Notes under the pieces: generated by a model | The model's input: the letters and a program-made list of their open reading frames with translations, nothing else | Database searches by the model: none | Told to the model about the DNA's origin: nothing | Shown: positions 48,101 to 58,083 of the stretch, piece after piece | Layout of the letters: each line of letters opens with the position of its first letter | Position numbering within the stretch: the stretch's first letter is position 1 | Position numbers and translations under genes: made by a program | Source: Novosphingobium profundi | GTDB lineage: Bacteria; Pseudomonadota; Alphaproteobacteria; Sphingomonadales; Sphingomonadaceae | Assembly (NCBI RefSeq): GCF_020524485.1 | Contig: NZ_JAIVLF010000004.1 | Coordinates: forward strand, 124,001 to 188,000 | Direction of reading: 5' to 3' | DNA: 64,000 nt

Positions 48101-49379
48101 GAATGAGTATCCGCTCGGCATCGACCGTCGCCGCGCCACGTGCTGTGAAACCCTGCAGTCCCATGTCGTTCATGACCAGGCGCGCGGCCGTGATCTCGTA
48201 GTCCACGGACGGCGTCGCAAAGGCGCCATCCAGCGCAAGATGCGCATCGACCCCCGAACCGTGCAGGTTTTCGGTGAGCACCGAAGGGCTGAGCAAGGTG
48301 AAGTCGAGCGCGAAGTCCTCGAAGGTGTTGTTGGACAGGTCGATCCGGCCCGCAGGCACGAGACGGAAAGCATCGCTGCTGACCTGTCCCTTGAGCGCCA
48401 AGCTGCGCTCGGCAAGTGCGGCGGTCACATCAAGCCGGGTGATCGGCCCCAGCAGGGCCGCTGTCGGCCCTTCGAAAAGACGCGCAACCTGCGTGTCTCC
48501 GCGAACCTGGAAGGTGCCGTCGCGCGCGCGCAGGGTGAGATCCGCCAGCGGTGCGCCGCCGTACGTGCCCTCCAGCGTGCCATCCCAGCTCGCCCAGTCA
48601 CCCTTGCCGGTCAGCGCCAGGTCCATCGGCTGGGTGAGGCCAGCAAGCGCGGCAATGACACCCTCGGTGGGCGCCTTAAGGTCCAGATCGATACCAAGGC
48701 GATTTTTCGCAGGCTGAGCGTCGAGTTTCACGAGGAAACTATCGCCCCCCTCCTTGCCTTCGATGGGAATTGTCGCGCCCTTGGCATCAACGATGGCCCG
48801 GCCATCGGAAATATGCGTCTCTCCCGATAGCGCCATGATGCGACGTTCGCCCGAAACCGGCGCCTCGGCGATGAAACGGTCGATCCGCAGCTCGCCGATG
48901 TCGATGTCGAGATCGGGAAGCAGCGGGCCTTCGCTCGGCGGGGCCTCCTTGAACACCGGCACGCGGCGCAGAACCATCTGCTGCGCTGTCGCGCTGCGCA
49001 CATCGACGTGGTTCTGGAGATAGGCAAAGGGCCGCCAGTCGACATGGATTTCGGGCGAAAAGAGGAATTCCCCCTTCGTATCACGCACCGAGAGGTCATG
49101 CAGCGTCATCTCGCCGTATAGGGATCCCTCGATCCGGCCGACGCGAAGCCGCATGCCGTTCTCGAAGGTGAGACCCGCGATCTGCTCGGCCACGAAGCGA
49201 TGCCCAGGCCCGGTATCGATGCCGAAGATCACGGCCGCGACAAGCACCACGATCCCCAGCACCGCAGCCACGACCGTCTTTACAAGGCGTACGCGCGCGC
49301 GATGCCACAGGCTCGGCTTGGTCGGAGCGGTTTCCACCGTGTCGCTTTCGCCGGTGTCGGGAAGTTCGTCCTGGGCCAT
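45129..49379 (-). CDS. tamB: Translocation and assembly module protein TamB
   Basis: A 1416-residue inner-membrane-anchored AsmA-like protein. One N-terminal helix (VVAAVLGIVVLVAAVIFGI, residues about 35-55) is followed by a very long periplasmic beta-helical stretch and a C-terminal DUF490/TamB domain (residues about 1050-1416, with INGTSSEPTMAGQVELVRG, LSEGLITFNGG and DEIVSRILFG). Such proteins bridge the periplasm and have been linked to outer membrane protein insertion and phospholipid transport. Partner of the upstream Omp85 gene, whose stop it overlaps. Confidence 0.93.
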   Translation of the reverse strand: MAQDELPDTGESDTVETAPTKPSLWHRARVRLVKTVVAAVLGIVVLVAAVIFGIDTGPGHRFVAEQIAGLTFENGMRLRVGRIEGSLYGEMTLHDLSVRDTKGEFLFSPEIHVDWRPFAYLQNHVDVRSATAQQMVLRRVPVFKEAPPSEGPLLPDLDIDIGELRIDRFIAEAPVSGERRIMALSGETHISDGRAIVDAKGATIPIEGKEGGDSFLVKLDAQPAKNRLGIDLDLKAPTEGVIAALAGLTQPMDLALTGKGDWASWDGTLEGTYGGAPLADLTLRARDGTFQVRGDTQVARLFEGPTAALLGPITRLDVTAALAERSLALKGQVSSDAFRLVPAGRIDLSNNTFEDFALDFTLLSPSVLTENLHGSGVDAHLALDGAFATPSVDYEITAARLVMNDMGLQGFTARGAATVDAERILIPVSARVARITGLDAVAGGTLEQVRLDGDVAVKGTRILSDNMRLRSDRIDAGLLLAADMSEGFYTGALDGRIDNYELSSVGIFTINADMELKGEGANYGLDGTVKARSTKLLNENVATYLGGDFAVSSRVRYGADGVARFSNVNLTAPYLNVRGGSGLWSPDGRIAFNADGTSEQYGAIAVRVKGTMTDPDAHLTAERPGLGIGLANVDARVTGAKGGYRLDMTSDTDYGPLTADVTLEMAKAMAVQINSATLSGIDFAGRLVQTASGPFAGQLSASGNGVGGKVDLSADGEYQAAKFNLRAKDTVFQGPANLAIGSAIIDGRAVLYDQPLLVADAQVSGVSMGEYDLAAGRVLIDYRDGAGKAKGLIEGVSGIPFRLGFNAEMQPELWRVALRGRMRGQTVKTINPARIAIKEDGYELLPSAVSIGGGTLRLSGDYGAGMSLKARLEGLDVAMANAFMPGLGLGGTVNGSVDFAQENAASFPQADARLTLANFTRTSSSTVSEPVNMNLVGKLLADGAEVRSVVRRRGSVIGRMAANLRPLPASEGPWMTRLLEAPLSGGIRYNGPAATLFSFAGQPGQSLTGSVGLAADFSCKLMDPCLEGVVKGRGLTYENQAYGTRLSEMDLEGAFTGDRFALRSLTGKAGAGTIDASGFVSLSAAGGYPMDIQVELDDARLAKSSSLSASASGSLRFQKKASETPLLSGEIRLPETRYQIVMDSVSEVPKLTGVRFKPRRGPVRVTGDEEAESMAGAFGNIRLDLHLVAPEKLYVSGMGLESEWSADFTINGTSSEPTMAGQVELVRGTLGFAGRSFDLSEGLITFNGGRTIDPTVAITATEAIEDVQVSVIVSGQAYDPQFDFNSSPSLPDDEIVSRILFGSSVANLSAIQAVQLASSLNSLRASGGGLNPLGSLRSATGVDRLRILGADEDSGRGTALAAGQYLTDDIYVELITDARGFTATQLEVSVTNWLSVLSQAGGSGVNSVNVRIRKDY

Positions 49380-51691
49380 CAGAAGGCCTGCCCGATCGAG
49401 ACATAGACGTTGATGGAAGATTCTCCTGGACGCCGGTTGATGGGCGTCGCCACATCAAGACGCATCGGTCCAAAATTGGTGTAGAAGCGACCGCCGATAC
49501 CCACGCCGTAACGGATATCGTTGAACTGTGGCATGGTCTCGCGATAGGCTTGGCCTGCATCAACGAAGGCAACCACACCGAAGTTTCCGAAGCGATACCG
49601 CGCTTCGACAGAGCCCTCGTTGAGGCTGCGGCCACCGACCGGACGGTCATCGGGGGCCTGTTCACCAAGCCCCTGATAGCTGAAGCCACGCACCGAACCG
49701 CCGCCACCGGCATAGAGGCGCCGCGAGGGCGCGAGATCAAACAGCCCCACGCCCTGGATCGTGCCGAAACGCACGCGCCCGGCGATCACCAGGCTGTCGG
49801 TCACCGGGTAGTAGGCCGAGCCATCGATGCGCGCGCGCAGGTAAGGATTGAACCCCTTGTTGAGGGTTGCCTCGGGCTGGATCAGCGTGGTCAGGCGGAA
49901 GCCCTTGGTCGGATCGAGGAGGCTGTCGGACGTGTCCCATCCGAGCTGCCCGTTGACGCCCGCGATGTAGTAGGTGCGGCGGCTGCGATCACCCGTTTCG
50001 GGGCGATAGTCGGTCTCGGCCGTCCCGATCAGTTCGACACCGACGCCATAAGTGAGCCGCTTCTGCCACAAGGGCGTGGAATCGCGGCTGATGCGCGCCG
50101 CGAGGCGTCCGGTATAGGCGTCGTAAGCGTCGTAGTCGTTGTAGAACGCCTCGGCGGTCAGCTCAAGCGTGCGGTCACGCTGGCCCGCATTGGAACGGCG
50201 GAACGTACTGCCAAGCCCCATCTGCTGTGTGCCGAGGATTCCGTTGACGCTAACCGCACCTTCGGGCGGGAACATGTTGCGGTGGGTCCAGGCCGCCTGC
50301 GCGGTGATGCCCTCACCCGCAGCATAGCCGAGCGAACCGGCGATCGTGCGGGCAGGGCCCTTGTCCTGCTTGACGTGGAGGCGCACCGCCTCGGTGCCGT
50401 CCTCCAGCACCTCGCCTGTCTGTTCGGGCTCCACCGCGACCGTCGAGAACAGGCTGGTGCCGATGAGCGCCTTGCGCAGATCGTCGACCATGCGGCTGTC
50501 GTAGAGATCTCCCTCCTCGAAACGCGCCAGCACTTCCACGTGCTCGGCATCGAAGGCCGTGTCGCCATCGGTGGTGATACCGCCGAAGCGTCCGCGCGGA
50601 CCAATCGTGACGGGCAGCGTGTAGACGCCATCGCCTGTATCGCGGTCGAGCAGGATGTCGCGCTGGCCGACCTTGGCGAAAGGATAACCGTTCTGCGGCA
50701 AGGCTACTGCCACGCGCGCCTCGGCGCCCTGCACGCGCTGCGCCACGATCGGCTCTCCGACCTTGAGCGGCATGTTCTCCGCGATAAGACCTTCCGGCTC
50801 GGTCGGATCAGCCTCAATCACGATATCCGAGAACGTGAAGCGTTGCCCGGGAACCACCGAAATGCGCGCGGTAAGTTCGCCCTCATCGCTGTCGCGCGCA
50901 GGAGCAAGTCGCGTACGGATGCGCGGAGTATACCAGCCATCCGCCTCGAGCAGGGTCTGGAGAAGCTGCGCGTCTTCCTCAAGACGGGCCGAGACCATGG
51001 CGGAGTTGTTCGCCTTGCCATCGCCCTTCTCGAGGGCGGAGAGCGAGTTGAACATGCTCTTGATCGCCGTCGGGCTTTCCTCGTCCGCGCTTTCAAGCCC
51101 CTCGAGCTCGACGCGGTAGCGCACCTCGCCCTGCTCCTCCTCGCCGCCCTCCTCGGCGAATTCAACCGGGGTCACCTCGAACTGGTCAAGCGGCGGCAAA
51201 GGCTCGGAAAGTTCGGCGTCGCGAATGGGCGCGTTTTCGATCTGAGGGACAGCCTGCGCATCGTTGGGAAGCGTCTGCACCGTCTGCACGGGAGCTTCTG
51301 GCGCACGCGCGTCCTGATTTTCGCCATCACCGGCCATGCGGCGTTCGAAATCGGCGATCGATTCGAGCGGCTTGTCGAGTTCGGGATCCTCGCTCGCGCC
51401 CAGATCGGGCACGCGAGAATTGAATTCCTCATCATCGATGACAGGCTCGACCTCGGGCAGGCCAGACGCGTCCGGCAGCGCGGGCACATCCATGGCCCCA
51501 GCCTTCAGCGAGGACGGCGCCTCGGCACGTTCCTGCATGGCCGGATCGCCCGGCACCTGGCTTTCCTGCGCCAGAACGGGCGCGGCGTAGGCCAGGCCGA
51601 CCGAAAGTGACAAAAGTGCGCAGCCGCAGCGGATAACACGTGCCCCCCTGGTTCGGGTACGGAGACAAGGTGTATCGCTTAGTCCGTTCAT
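49379..51691 (-). CDS. tamA: TamA-type Omp85 outer membrane protein
   Basis: About 770 residues from the chosen ATG at 51691; ATGs at 51715 and 51736 are possible. A signal peptide (CALLSLSVGLAYAAPVLAQ) is followed by an acidic, Pro-rich region of about 190 residues, POTRA domains (residues about 190-450) and a 16-strand-type barrel with LYAGGGGSVRGFSYQGLG near residue 665 and a terminal Phe. The acidic linker before the POTRA domains is longer than in E. coli TamA (about 577 residues). Divergent from the BrkB gene. Confidence 0.9.
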   Translation of the reverse strand: MNGLSDTPCLRTRTRGARVIRCGCALLSLSVGLAYAAPVLAQESQVPGDPAMQERAEAPSSLKAGAMDVPALPDASGLPEVEPVIDDEEFNSRVPDLGASEDPELDKPLESIADFERRMAGDGENQDARAPEAPVQTVQTLPNDAQAVPQIENAPIRDAELSEPLPPLDQFEVTPVEFAEEGGEEEQGEVRYRVELEGLESADEESPTAIKSMFNSLSALEKGDGKANNSAMVSARLEEDAQLLQTLLEADGWYTPRIRTRLAPARDSDEGELTARISVVPGQRFTFSDIVIEADPTEPEGLIAENMPLKVGEPIVAQRVQGAEARVAVALPQNGYPFAKVGQRDILLDRDTGDGVYTLPVTIGPRGRFGGITTDGDTAFDAEHVEVLARFEEGDLYDSRMVDDLRKALIGTSLFSTVAVEPEQTGEVLEDGTEAVRLHVKQDKGPARTIAGSLGYAAGEGITAQAAWTHRNMFPPEGAVSVNGILGTQQMGLGSTFRRSNAGQRDRTLELTAEAFYNDYDAYDAYTGRLAARISRDSTPLWQKRLTYGVGVELIGTAETDYRPETGDRSRRTYYIAGVNGQLGWDTSDSLLDPTKGFRLTTLIQPEATLNKGFNPYLRARIDGSAYYPVTDSLVIAGRVRFGTIQGVGLFDLAPSRRLYAGGGGSVRGFSYQGLGEQAPDDRPVGGRSLNEGSVEARYRFGNFGVVAFVDAGQAYRETMPQFNDIRYGVGIGGRFYTNFGPMRLDVATPINRRPGESSINVYVSIGQAF

Positions 51692-51795
51692 AAACAACGC
51701 TGTTTCTGTCCCCATGCGCGCCAAGGCCGTGTCCACACCGCCGATAACCCTTATCGCATTGCAACCACAATGGTTCCCGTTCAGTTTGTTAGCGC

Positions 51796-52839
51796 ATGAC
51801 CGAGGACTATCTCCCCCCTGACGCCCCGCCCGGTGCGGATTCCAACTGGCCCCTGCAGATGCCGCCCCGCGCCTGGCTGCGAATCCTGCGCAGAGTCTGG
51901 ATCATGGCGGGCTTCCATGAACTGGGCCTTCTGGCAGGAGGACTGGCGTTCTACTGCTTCCTCGCGCTGACACCGCTGATCGCCGCGACGGTGATGATCT
52001 ACGGCCTGGTCGGCGATGCCGACACCGTGCGCAAGCAGATGCAGAGCATCGTCGATGTCGTCCCGCCCGAAGTCGCCCAGGTCCTTCAGGCGCAGCTCAT
52101 TCAGATCGTTTCGACCAGCTCGGGCGTTACCGGCCTTGCTCTTGTCATTGCGCTGTTCTTCGCCATCTTCGGCGGGATGCGCGCGGCCAACGGCATGATC
52201 AGCGCGCTCAACATCGTCAACGAGGAGCACGAGACGCGCGGCACCATCGCGGTTTCCTTGCGCGCTGCAAGCCTGACCCTGGCCGCCGTCTTCATTGCGC
52301 TGACCGGCGTCCTGGCAGGCGGCGTCTTCACCTGGCTGCAACGCCAGGCCTCGTTCTACCTTGGCACCTCGACCGCAACCCTGTTTACCTGGCTGACATG
52401 GCTCGCCGCGTTGATCCTGGGCACCAGCGGCTTTGCCCTCATCATGCGCTTCGGGCCCGACCGACGCCCGGCCAAATGGCGCTGGCTGGCGCCCGGCGCG
52501 ATGCTGGCCACCTTCCTGTGGCTGGCGATCTCGTTCGGCTTCTCGTTCTATGTCGCCTATATCAGCGACTACAACGCCACCTACGGATCGCTCTCGGCCA
52601 TCGTCGTCTTCCTGATGTGGCTTTACCTCTCGGCCTACGGGGTCCTGCTGGGCGCCCTGCTCAACGCCGAGATCGAGCGGCAGGTATTCCGCGACACGAC
52701 CGCGGGCCGCACACGCCCTCCCGGCGAGCGCGGCGCGGTCCTGGCTGACATTCTCGATGACACGATCCCCACGCTCGAGGATCTCGAGCAGCACAAGGTT
52801 CGTCGCGCGCGTCTGGCGCGCCAACGCCTCGATAGCTGA
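51796..52839 (+). CDS. YihY/BrkB family membrane protein
   Basis: A 347-residue membrane protein with about six helices. The family stations FHELGLLAGGLAFYCFLALTPLI near residue 38, RAANGMISALNIVNEEHETRG near 131 and VVFLMWLYLSAYGVLLGALLNAE near 271 are present. Despite older names (RNase BN, serum-resistance BrkB), the function is not settled; a transport or envelope role is likely. Confidence 0.87.
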   Translation: MTEDYLPPDAPPGADSNWPLQMPPRAWLRILRRVWIMAGFHELGLLAGGLAFYCFLALTPLIAATVMIYGLVGDADTVRKQMQSIVDVVPPEVAQVLQAQLIQIVSTSSGVTGLALVIALFFAIFGGMRAANGMISALNIVNEEHETRGTIAVSLRAASLTLAAVFIALTGVLAGGVFTWLQRQASFYLGTSTATLFTWLTWLAALILGTSGFALIMRFGPDRRPAKWRWLAPGAMLATFLWLAISFGFSFYVAYISDYNATYGSLSAIVVFLMWLYLSAYGVLLGALLNAEIERQVFRDTTAGRTRPPGERGAVLADILDDTIPTLEDLEQHKVRRARLARQRLDS

Positions 52840-52860
52840 CCATCGGATATTCACCCCTTG

Positions 52861-52902
52861 CATTGTGATGTGATAAAGGTCTAACGGCCGCACATCGCAA
52901 TG
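52861..52902. promoter_or_regulatory. Inverted repeat at the ribB start, candidate operator
   Basis: CATTGTGATGTG (52861-52872) and CACATCGCAATG (52891-52902) are 12-base inverted arms with one mismatch that becomes a G-U pair in RNA, spaced 18 bases. ATGTGATAAAG and ATGTGAGAAAG (52868, 52900) also form a direct repeat 32 bases apart. The element ends 12 bases before the ATG at 52915. It could be the binding site of the HTH domain encoded by the same gene, or an RNA hairpin hiding the ribosome binding site. No FMN riboswitch sequence is seen. Confidence 0.5.
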
Positions 52903-52914
52903 TGAGAAAGACCA

Positions 52915-54216
52915 ATGCCCTCCAAAGTCATCGACCAGGTCCGCAAGCTCATCACCGAAGGCGGCATGAGCCGCGCCGGGCTTGCCCGCGCCGCCGGCCT
53001 CCACGCCAACACCCTGCGCGACTGCACCGAGGATAGCTGGAACCCCACCACCGAAACCCTCGCCAAGCTCGAACACGTGCTCTTCTCGAACGACGAGACC
53101 CCTGTCCTCGTCCCCATCGAGGAGATCATCGACGAGGCGCGCAACGGCCGCATGTTCATCCTCGTCGACGACGAGGACCGCGAGAACGAGGGCGATCTCG
53201 TCATCCCGGCCCAGATGGCGACGCCCGCCGCGATCAACTTCATGGCGACCCACGGCCGCGGGCTCATCTGCCTCTCGCTCACCAACCAGCGCGTCGACGA
53301 ACTCGGCCTCGATCTGATGAGCCAGCAGAACGGCACCCGACACGAGACCGCCTTCACCACCTCGATCGAGGCGCGCGAGGGCGTGACCACGGGCATCTCT
53401 GCCGGTGACCGTGCCCGCACCGTGTCGGTTGCCATCGACGGCACCAAGTCCAAGGCCGACATCGTCACCCCCGGCCACGTCTTTCCGCTGCGCGCCCGTG
53501 ATGGTGGCGTTCTCGTGCGCACCGGCCACACCGAGGCCGCGGTCGACATCTCGCGCCTCGCAGGTCTCAACCCCTCGGGCGTGATCTGCGAGATCATGAA
53601 GGATGACGGGACGATGGCCCGCATGGACGATCTTGTCAGCTTCGCGCGCCTGCACGACCTCAAGATCGGCACCATTCGCGATCTCATCGCCTACCGCCGC
53701 AAGCACGACCGCATGGTTGAGAAGACCAACGAGCTGACCTTCACGAGCCGCTATGGCGGCCAGTGGACGGCCTGCTGCTACCACAACCGTGCGACCGGCG
53801 ATGAGACCATCGCGCTGGTCAAGGGGCGCATCGACCCCGCGCAGCCAACGCTGGTGCGCATGCACACGCTGTCCACCTTCGTCGACATCTTCGGCGAGGA
53901 ATCGCAGGATCGCTCCGACCTCCTGCAGCGCTCGATGAAGATCATCGCCGAGGAAGGCTCGGGCGTCATCGTCGTCATCAACAGCCCGATGTCGCAATCT
54001 TTCTCCGAAGTGATGGACCTCAAGCGCCAGTTCCGCGATGGAAAGAATCCGGACCTGGAGGAGCTGCGCGATTACGGCGTGGGCGCGCAGATCCTCGCCG
54101 AACTGGGAATCCACGATATGATCCTCCTGACCAACACCCGTCATTCGCTCGTCGCGCTCGAAGGCTATGGCCTCGATATCGTCGGCGAACGCCCCATCAC
54201 GTCCAGCGAAAGCTAA
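52915..54216 (+). CDS. ribB: HTH-RibB fusion with degenerate RibA domain
   Basis: A 433-residue fusion. Residues 1-60 form a Cro/C1-type helix-turn-helix ([18 protein letters not shown]...TLAKLE). Residues about 65-265 are 3,4-dihydroxy-2-butanone-4-phosphate synthase, making the four-carbon unit of riboflavin: [12 protein letters not shown] near 83, TGISAGDRA near 160, and [13 protein letters not shown] with GHTEAAVD near 190-210. Residues about 275-425 resemble GTP cyclohydrolase II but lack the zinc-binding CDCG cysteines ([13 protein letters not shown] in their place), so that activity should be lost and a separate ribA is required. Co-transcribed with ribH 13 bases downstream. Confidence 0.9.
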   Translation: MPSKVIDQVRKLITEGGMSRAGLARAAGLHANTLRDCTEDSWNPTTETLAKLEHVLFSNDETPVLVPIEEIIDEARNGRMFILVDDEDRENEGDLVIPAQMATPAAINFMATHGRGLICLSLTNQRVDELGLDLMSQQNGTRHETAFTTSIEAREGVTTGISAGDRARTVSVAIDGTKSKADIVTPGHVFPLRARDGGVLVRTGHTEAAVDISRLAGLNPSGVICEIMKDDGTMARMDDLVSFARLHDLKIGTIRDLIAYRRKHDRMVEKTNELTFTSRYGGQWTACCYHNRATGDETIALVKGRIDPAQPTLVRMHTLSTFVDIFGEESQDRSDLLQRSMKIIAEEGSGVIVVINSPMSQSFSEVMDLKRQFRDGKNPDLEELRDYGVGAQILAELGIHDMILLTNTRHSLVALEGYGLDIVGERPITSSES

Positions 54217-54229
54217 GGAAGCTATCACC

Positions 54230-54652
54230 ATGGCTCGTTTTCTCATCGTCGAAGCCCGCTTCTACGACCACCTCAACGACATGCTCGTCGCAGGCGCCCG
54301 CAAGGCGCTGGAAGCCGAAGGCCATTCGGTTGACGTCATCACGGTTCCCGGCGCGCTCGAGATCCCGGGAGCCCTCGCCCTCGCGGATGGTGCCGGTGAA
54401 TACGATGGCTATGTCGCCATTGGCGTCGTCATCCGCGGCGAGACCTACCATTTCGAGATTGTCGCGGGTGAAAGCGCGCGCGGCATCATGGCGCTGACCA
54501 TGGACGGCATCGCCATCGGCAACGGCATCCTGACCGTCGAGAACGAAGAGCAGGCCCTCGTCCGCGCCGATCCGGCACAGAAAGACAAGGGCGGCGAAGC
54601 GGCCAAGGCGGCACTTGCCCTGCTCAAGCTGCAGGACAAGTTCGGCCGCTAA
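54230..54652 (+). CDS. ribH: 6,7-dimethyl-8-ribityllumazine synthase
   Basis: A 140-residue enzyme joining the RibB product with the pyrimidine to make lumazine, the penultimate riboflavin step. Conserved: [11 protein letters not shown] near residue 6, [13 protein letters not shown] near 39, [18 protein letters not shown] near 65, and [16 protein letters not shown] near 98. The start at 54230 has AAGGAAG upstream; an in-frame ATG at 54167 lies in ribB and is not used. Confidence 0.95.
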   Translation: MARFLIVEARFYDHLNDMLVAGARKALEAEGHSVDVITVPGALEIPGALALADGAGEYDGYVAIGVVIRGETYHFEIVAGESARGIMALTMDGIAIGNGILTVENEEQALVRADPAQKDKGGEAAKAALALLKLQDKFGR

Positions 54653-54676
54653 GAAAGGCATCATCACCGCCTTGCG

Positions 54677-54710
54677 AAGGGCGCCGCGGCCTTGGCCCGG
54701 CGCCCTTTTT
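54677..54710 (+). terminator. Rho-independent terminator after ribH
   Basis: Stem AAGGGCGCCG / CGGCGCCCTT, perfect 10 base pairs, running into TTTTT. It ends the ribB-ribH unit. The rest of 54711-54956 has no gene I can support. Confidence 0.85.
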
Positions 54711-54870
54711 CATGCGCGCGCCAGTCGCGGAAGCACGGTAGCTTTCGCCCTCGCACCAGTCCCGAAACGCAACAGCGCGCAAACCCCGATTGCTCTACCC
54801 TCGAATGGCCCTAAGAAGGGGGCATATGGCGTTTTAGAGCCATAACGGATGTTAATGTGACATCAGGCTC

Positions 54871-54895
54871 GGAACGCCCGATCCAGGGGGCGTTC
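54871..54895. promoter_or_regulatory. Inverted repeat upstream of the 54-residue gene
   Basis: GAACGCCC (54872-54879) / GGGCGTTC (54888-54895) are perfect 8-base arms. The element is 61 bases before the small gene and upstream of a winged-helix regulator, so it is a candidate operator. It also contains GGAAC and CGTT as in EcfG promoters, but 15 bases apart rather than 16-17. Confidence 0.45.
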
Positions 54896-54956
54896 ACAAG
54901 GAGCCAAACCCGGGGTCGCAGCCGGTACACCAACAGCCGACAGGAGAAACGGCACC

Positions 54957-55121
54957 ATGAAGGACCGGGCTCAATTGCAGGAATTGCTCGATGATCTCTA
55001 CGACCGCCTCGCCCAGCTCGACATGGCAGGGGAAAGCGTGGCCGCCGCCCATCTCGATGCAGCCGTAACGCTGCTCAACCGATCGATCGAACTGCTACCA
55101 ACTGCAACCGAAATGGAATAA
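54957..55121 (+). CDS. Small 54-residue helical protein
   Basis: A short gene with good support: GGAG at 54943-54946, ten bases before the ATG, and a protein that is a clean amphipathic alpha-helical hairpin (LQELLDDLYDRLAQL, then HLDAAVTLLNRSIELL). There is no signal or membrane segment. It precedes a winged-helix regulator on the same strand by 226 bases. Not recognised; it may bind a partner through a coiled coil. Confidence 0.6.
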   Translation: MKDRAQLQELLDDLYDRLAQLDMAGESVAAAHLDAAVTLLNRSIELLPTATEME

Positions 55122-55347
55122 CCTCGTAAAGACGCGGTCCCGTAAGCGCGCTTAAGGTTGTCGGACCATGTCAGACGATCGGGGCAAGAATTCGTCAGGA
55201 CGGGACGCCAAGGCCGCACGCGGGGATGATGCGGCTCAGTCAGGAATTGTACGCAGGATTGCTCCGACGTCGATGTGGATCTCGGCTCCCGGTTGGCCAT
55301 CCGGCCCATCGGACCACCCACTCCTTGTGCGACGGTGATCCGGACTG

Positions 55348-55953
55348 ATGGAAAATACAGACCAGAGGATGCGAAACCGAAACAAGGCGATCCGCCTGAT
55401 CGGCATCGCCAACGAGCTCCTGGCCATGGCGCGCCAGCTCGAACTTGACGACGACGCACCCGAGGGTGCCTCGCCTTTCGATGCCCTGCCCGATCTTGCC
55501 GCAGCCGATGGGCATACACGGCGTCTGCGGGCAGCCACGTCCGCCAACGACACGGGCCGCAAGGACCATCCCATCTGGGTAGAACTCGCCCGACAGACCT
55601 ACGAAGACCGGCGGCGGCGCTCCAAGATCTTCCAATCCGACGACCTGTTTGGCGAACCGGCCTGGGATATCCTTCTGGACCTGTTCATTGCCGCCAAGGA
55701 ACGGCGCAGCGTTTCGGTAACGAGCGCATGCATCGGCTCTGCCGTGCCGTCCACCACCGCTCTACGCTGGATCACGATTCTGGAAAAACAGGGACTTCTC
55801 CTGCGCGAAGCAGATCCCGGCGATGCTCGCCGCGTCTACGTGAAGTTGAGCGCGCGTGGCTACGGTGCCATGCTCGAGTACTTCACCGCCGCCTCGCGCT
55901 CGGTGGTCTTGCTCGAAGAAGGCGGCACGACCGCAGCCCTCAAGGCGCAATAA
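55348..55953 (+). CDS. MarR-like winged-helix regulator
   Basis: A 201-residue protein. Residues about 108-190 form a winged helix of the MarR type: PAWDILLDLFIAAKE, then SACIGSAVPSTTALRWITILEKQGLL as the recognition helix pair, and DARRVYVKLSARGYGAM as the wing. Residues 1-70 are a helical N-terminal part (ANELLAMARQLEL) typical of a sphingomonad group of these proteins. Targets unknown. A bidirectional terminator separates it from eno. Confidence 0.75.
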   Translation: MENTDQRMRNRNKAIRLIGIANELLAMARQLELDDDAPEGASPFDALPDLAAADGHTRRLRAATSANDTGRKDHPIWVELARQTYEDRRRRSKIFQSDDLFGEPAWDILLDLFIAAKERRSVSVTSACIGSAVPSTTALRWITILEKQGLLLREADPGDARRVYVKLSARGYGAMLEYFTAASRSVVLLEEGGTTAALKAQ

Positions 55954-55959
55954 AAAAAG

Positions 55960-55986
55960 GCCCCGATACCAATGTGGTACCGGGGC
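55960..55986. terminator. Bidirectional terminator between the regulator and eno
   Basis: Stem GCCCCGATACC pairing with GGTACCGGGGC (one bulged A), small loop, preceded by an A-run (55952-55958) and followed by CTTCTTC. It fits convergent genes on both sides. Confidence 0.7.
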
Positions 55987-56051
55987 TTCTTCAACTCTGA
56001 GCCAGGAGCGCCGCGCCTTCGTGTGACGCGTACGCCTGCCAGATCGGCCTA

Positions 56052-57386
<1,335 letters not shown>

Positions 57387-57395
57387 CTAAGCAGC

Positions 57396-57420
57396 GGAAC
57401 AACCTGTGACAAGTTGCGTT
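57396..57420 (+). promoter_or_regulatory. EcfG-type general stress promoter
   Basis: GGAAC (57396-57400), exactly 16 bases, then CGTT (57417-57420) match the alphaproteobacterial EcfG consensus GGAAC-N16/17-CGTT. It points toward the cassette starting at 57536, giving a leader of about 110 bases. This predicts induction through the PhyR-NepR-EcfG general stress response. Confidence 0.8.
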
Positions 57421-57535
57421 GCAGCATTATTGAGTAGCTTGTGTTACCCTGTGTGCACACCATATCATTCAGACGCCGCACGCGATGCCGGGGCAAAGGC
57501 ACACTGCGGCGATTGGGCAAAGGAAGGAAACCTCG

Positions 57536-58057
57536 ATGGTCGAATCCACCGTAGACGACACGACGACCCCTGGCGCGGATGCCGCCAAGAGCCACTTCAC
57601 CAAGGCGGTCGACGAAGCCAAGGCAGGCGCCCACGCCCTTGCGGACGAGTATCGCGCCAAGTTCTCCCAGAAGAAGGACAGCCTGAACGAGGAAGCAAAG
57701 CACTGCTCGGACGAGGCGCGCGGAAAGGCTGATGCCTTTGCTGCAGACGCCAAGGCCAAGGCCGGCGAATATGCAGTGGAAGGCAAGGCACAGACAAGCA
57801 AGGCCATCGTGCGCCTCTCCAAGGTCATCGACGACAACGTCGCCTACATCGACGACAAGGCGGGCGTGAAGTACGGCGATTATGCCCGCTCGGCCTCCAA
57901 GTCGATGCAGGACGCTGCCGCACGCCTCGATGAAAAGTCGTTCGAGGAACTGGGCGAGGACACCCGCGCCTTCGTGCGCTCCAATCCGACACTTTCGGTC
58001 GGCATGGCCGTGGCCGCAGGCTACGTCCTGGGCCGTCTGTTTTCGAAAAGCAGCTGA
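57536..58057 (+). CDS. YqjD/DUF883-like membrane-anchored protein
   Basis: A 173-residue protein: a long Ala/Lys/Glu-rich helix (residues about 15-135, coiled-coil character) ending in one membrane helix (residues about 152-168, SVGMAVAAGYVLGRLF). This layout is that of YqjD/ElaB, inner-membrane stress proteins that bind ribosomes in stationary phase. The start at 57536 is set by AAGGAAGG upstream. First of four genes behind an EcfG promoter. Confidence 0.75.
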   Translation: MVESTVDDTTTPGADAAKSHFTKAVDEAKAGAHALADEYRAKFSQKKDSLNEEAKHCSDEARGKADAFAADAKAKAGEYAVEGKAQTSKAIVRLSKVIDDNVAYIDDKAGVKYGDYARSASKSMQDAAARLDEKSFEELGEDTRAFVRSNPTLSVGMAVAAGYVLGRLFSKSS

Positions 58058-58083
58058 TCACCCCTGACGACCGAGCCTGATTG

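Noticed and set aside
54871..54894. GGAAC and CGTT upstream of the 54-residue gene, as a second EcfG promoter.
   Set aside because: The spacer is 15 bases, outside the usual 16-17. Kept only as an inverted repeat.
55168..55338. A 56-codon + strand ORF before the winged-helix gene.
   Set aside because: Weak ribosome binding site at poor spacing, and a protein with no regular structure. The leader of the regulator is the simpler reading.
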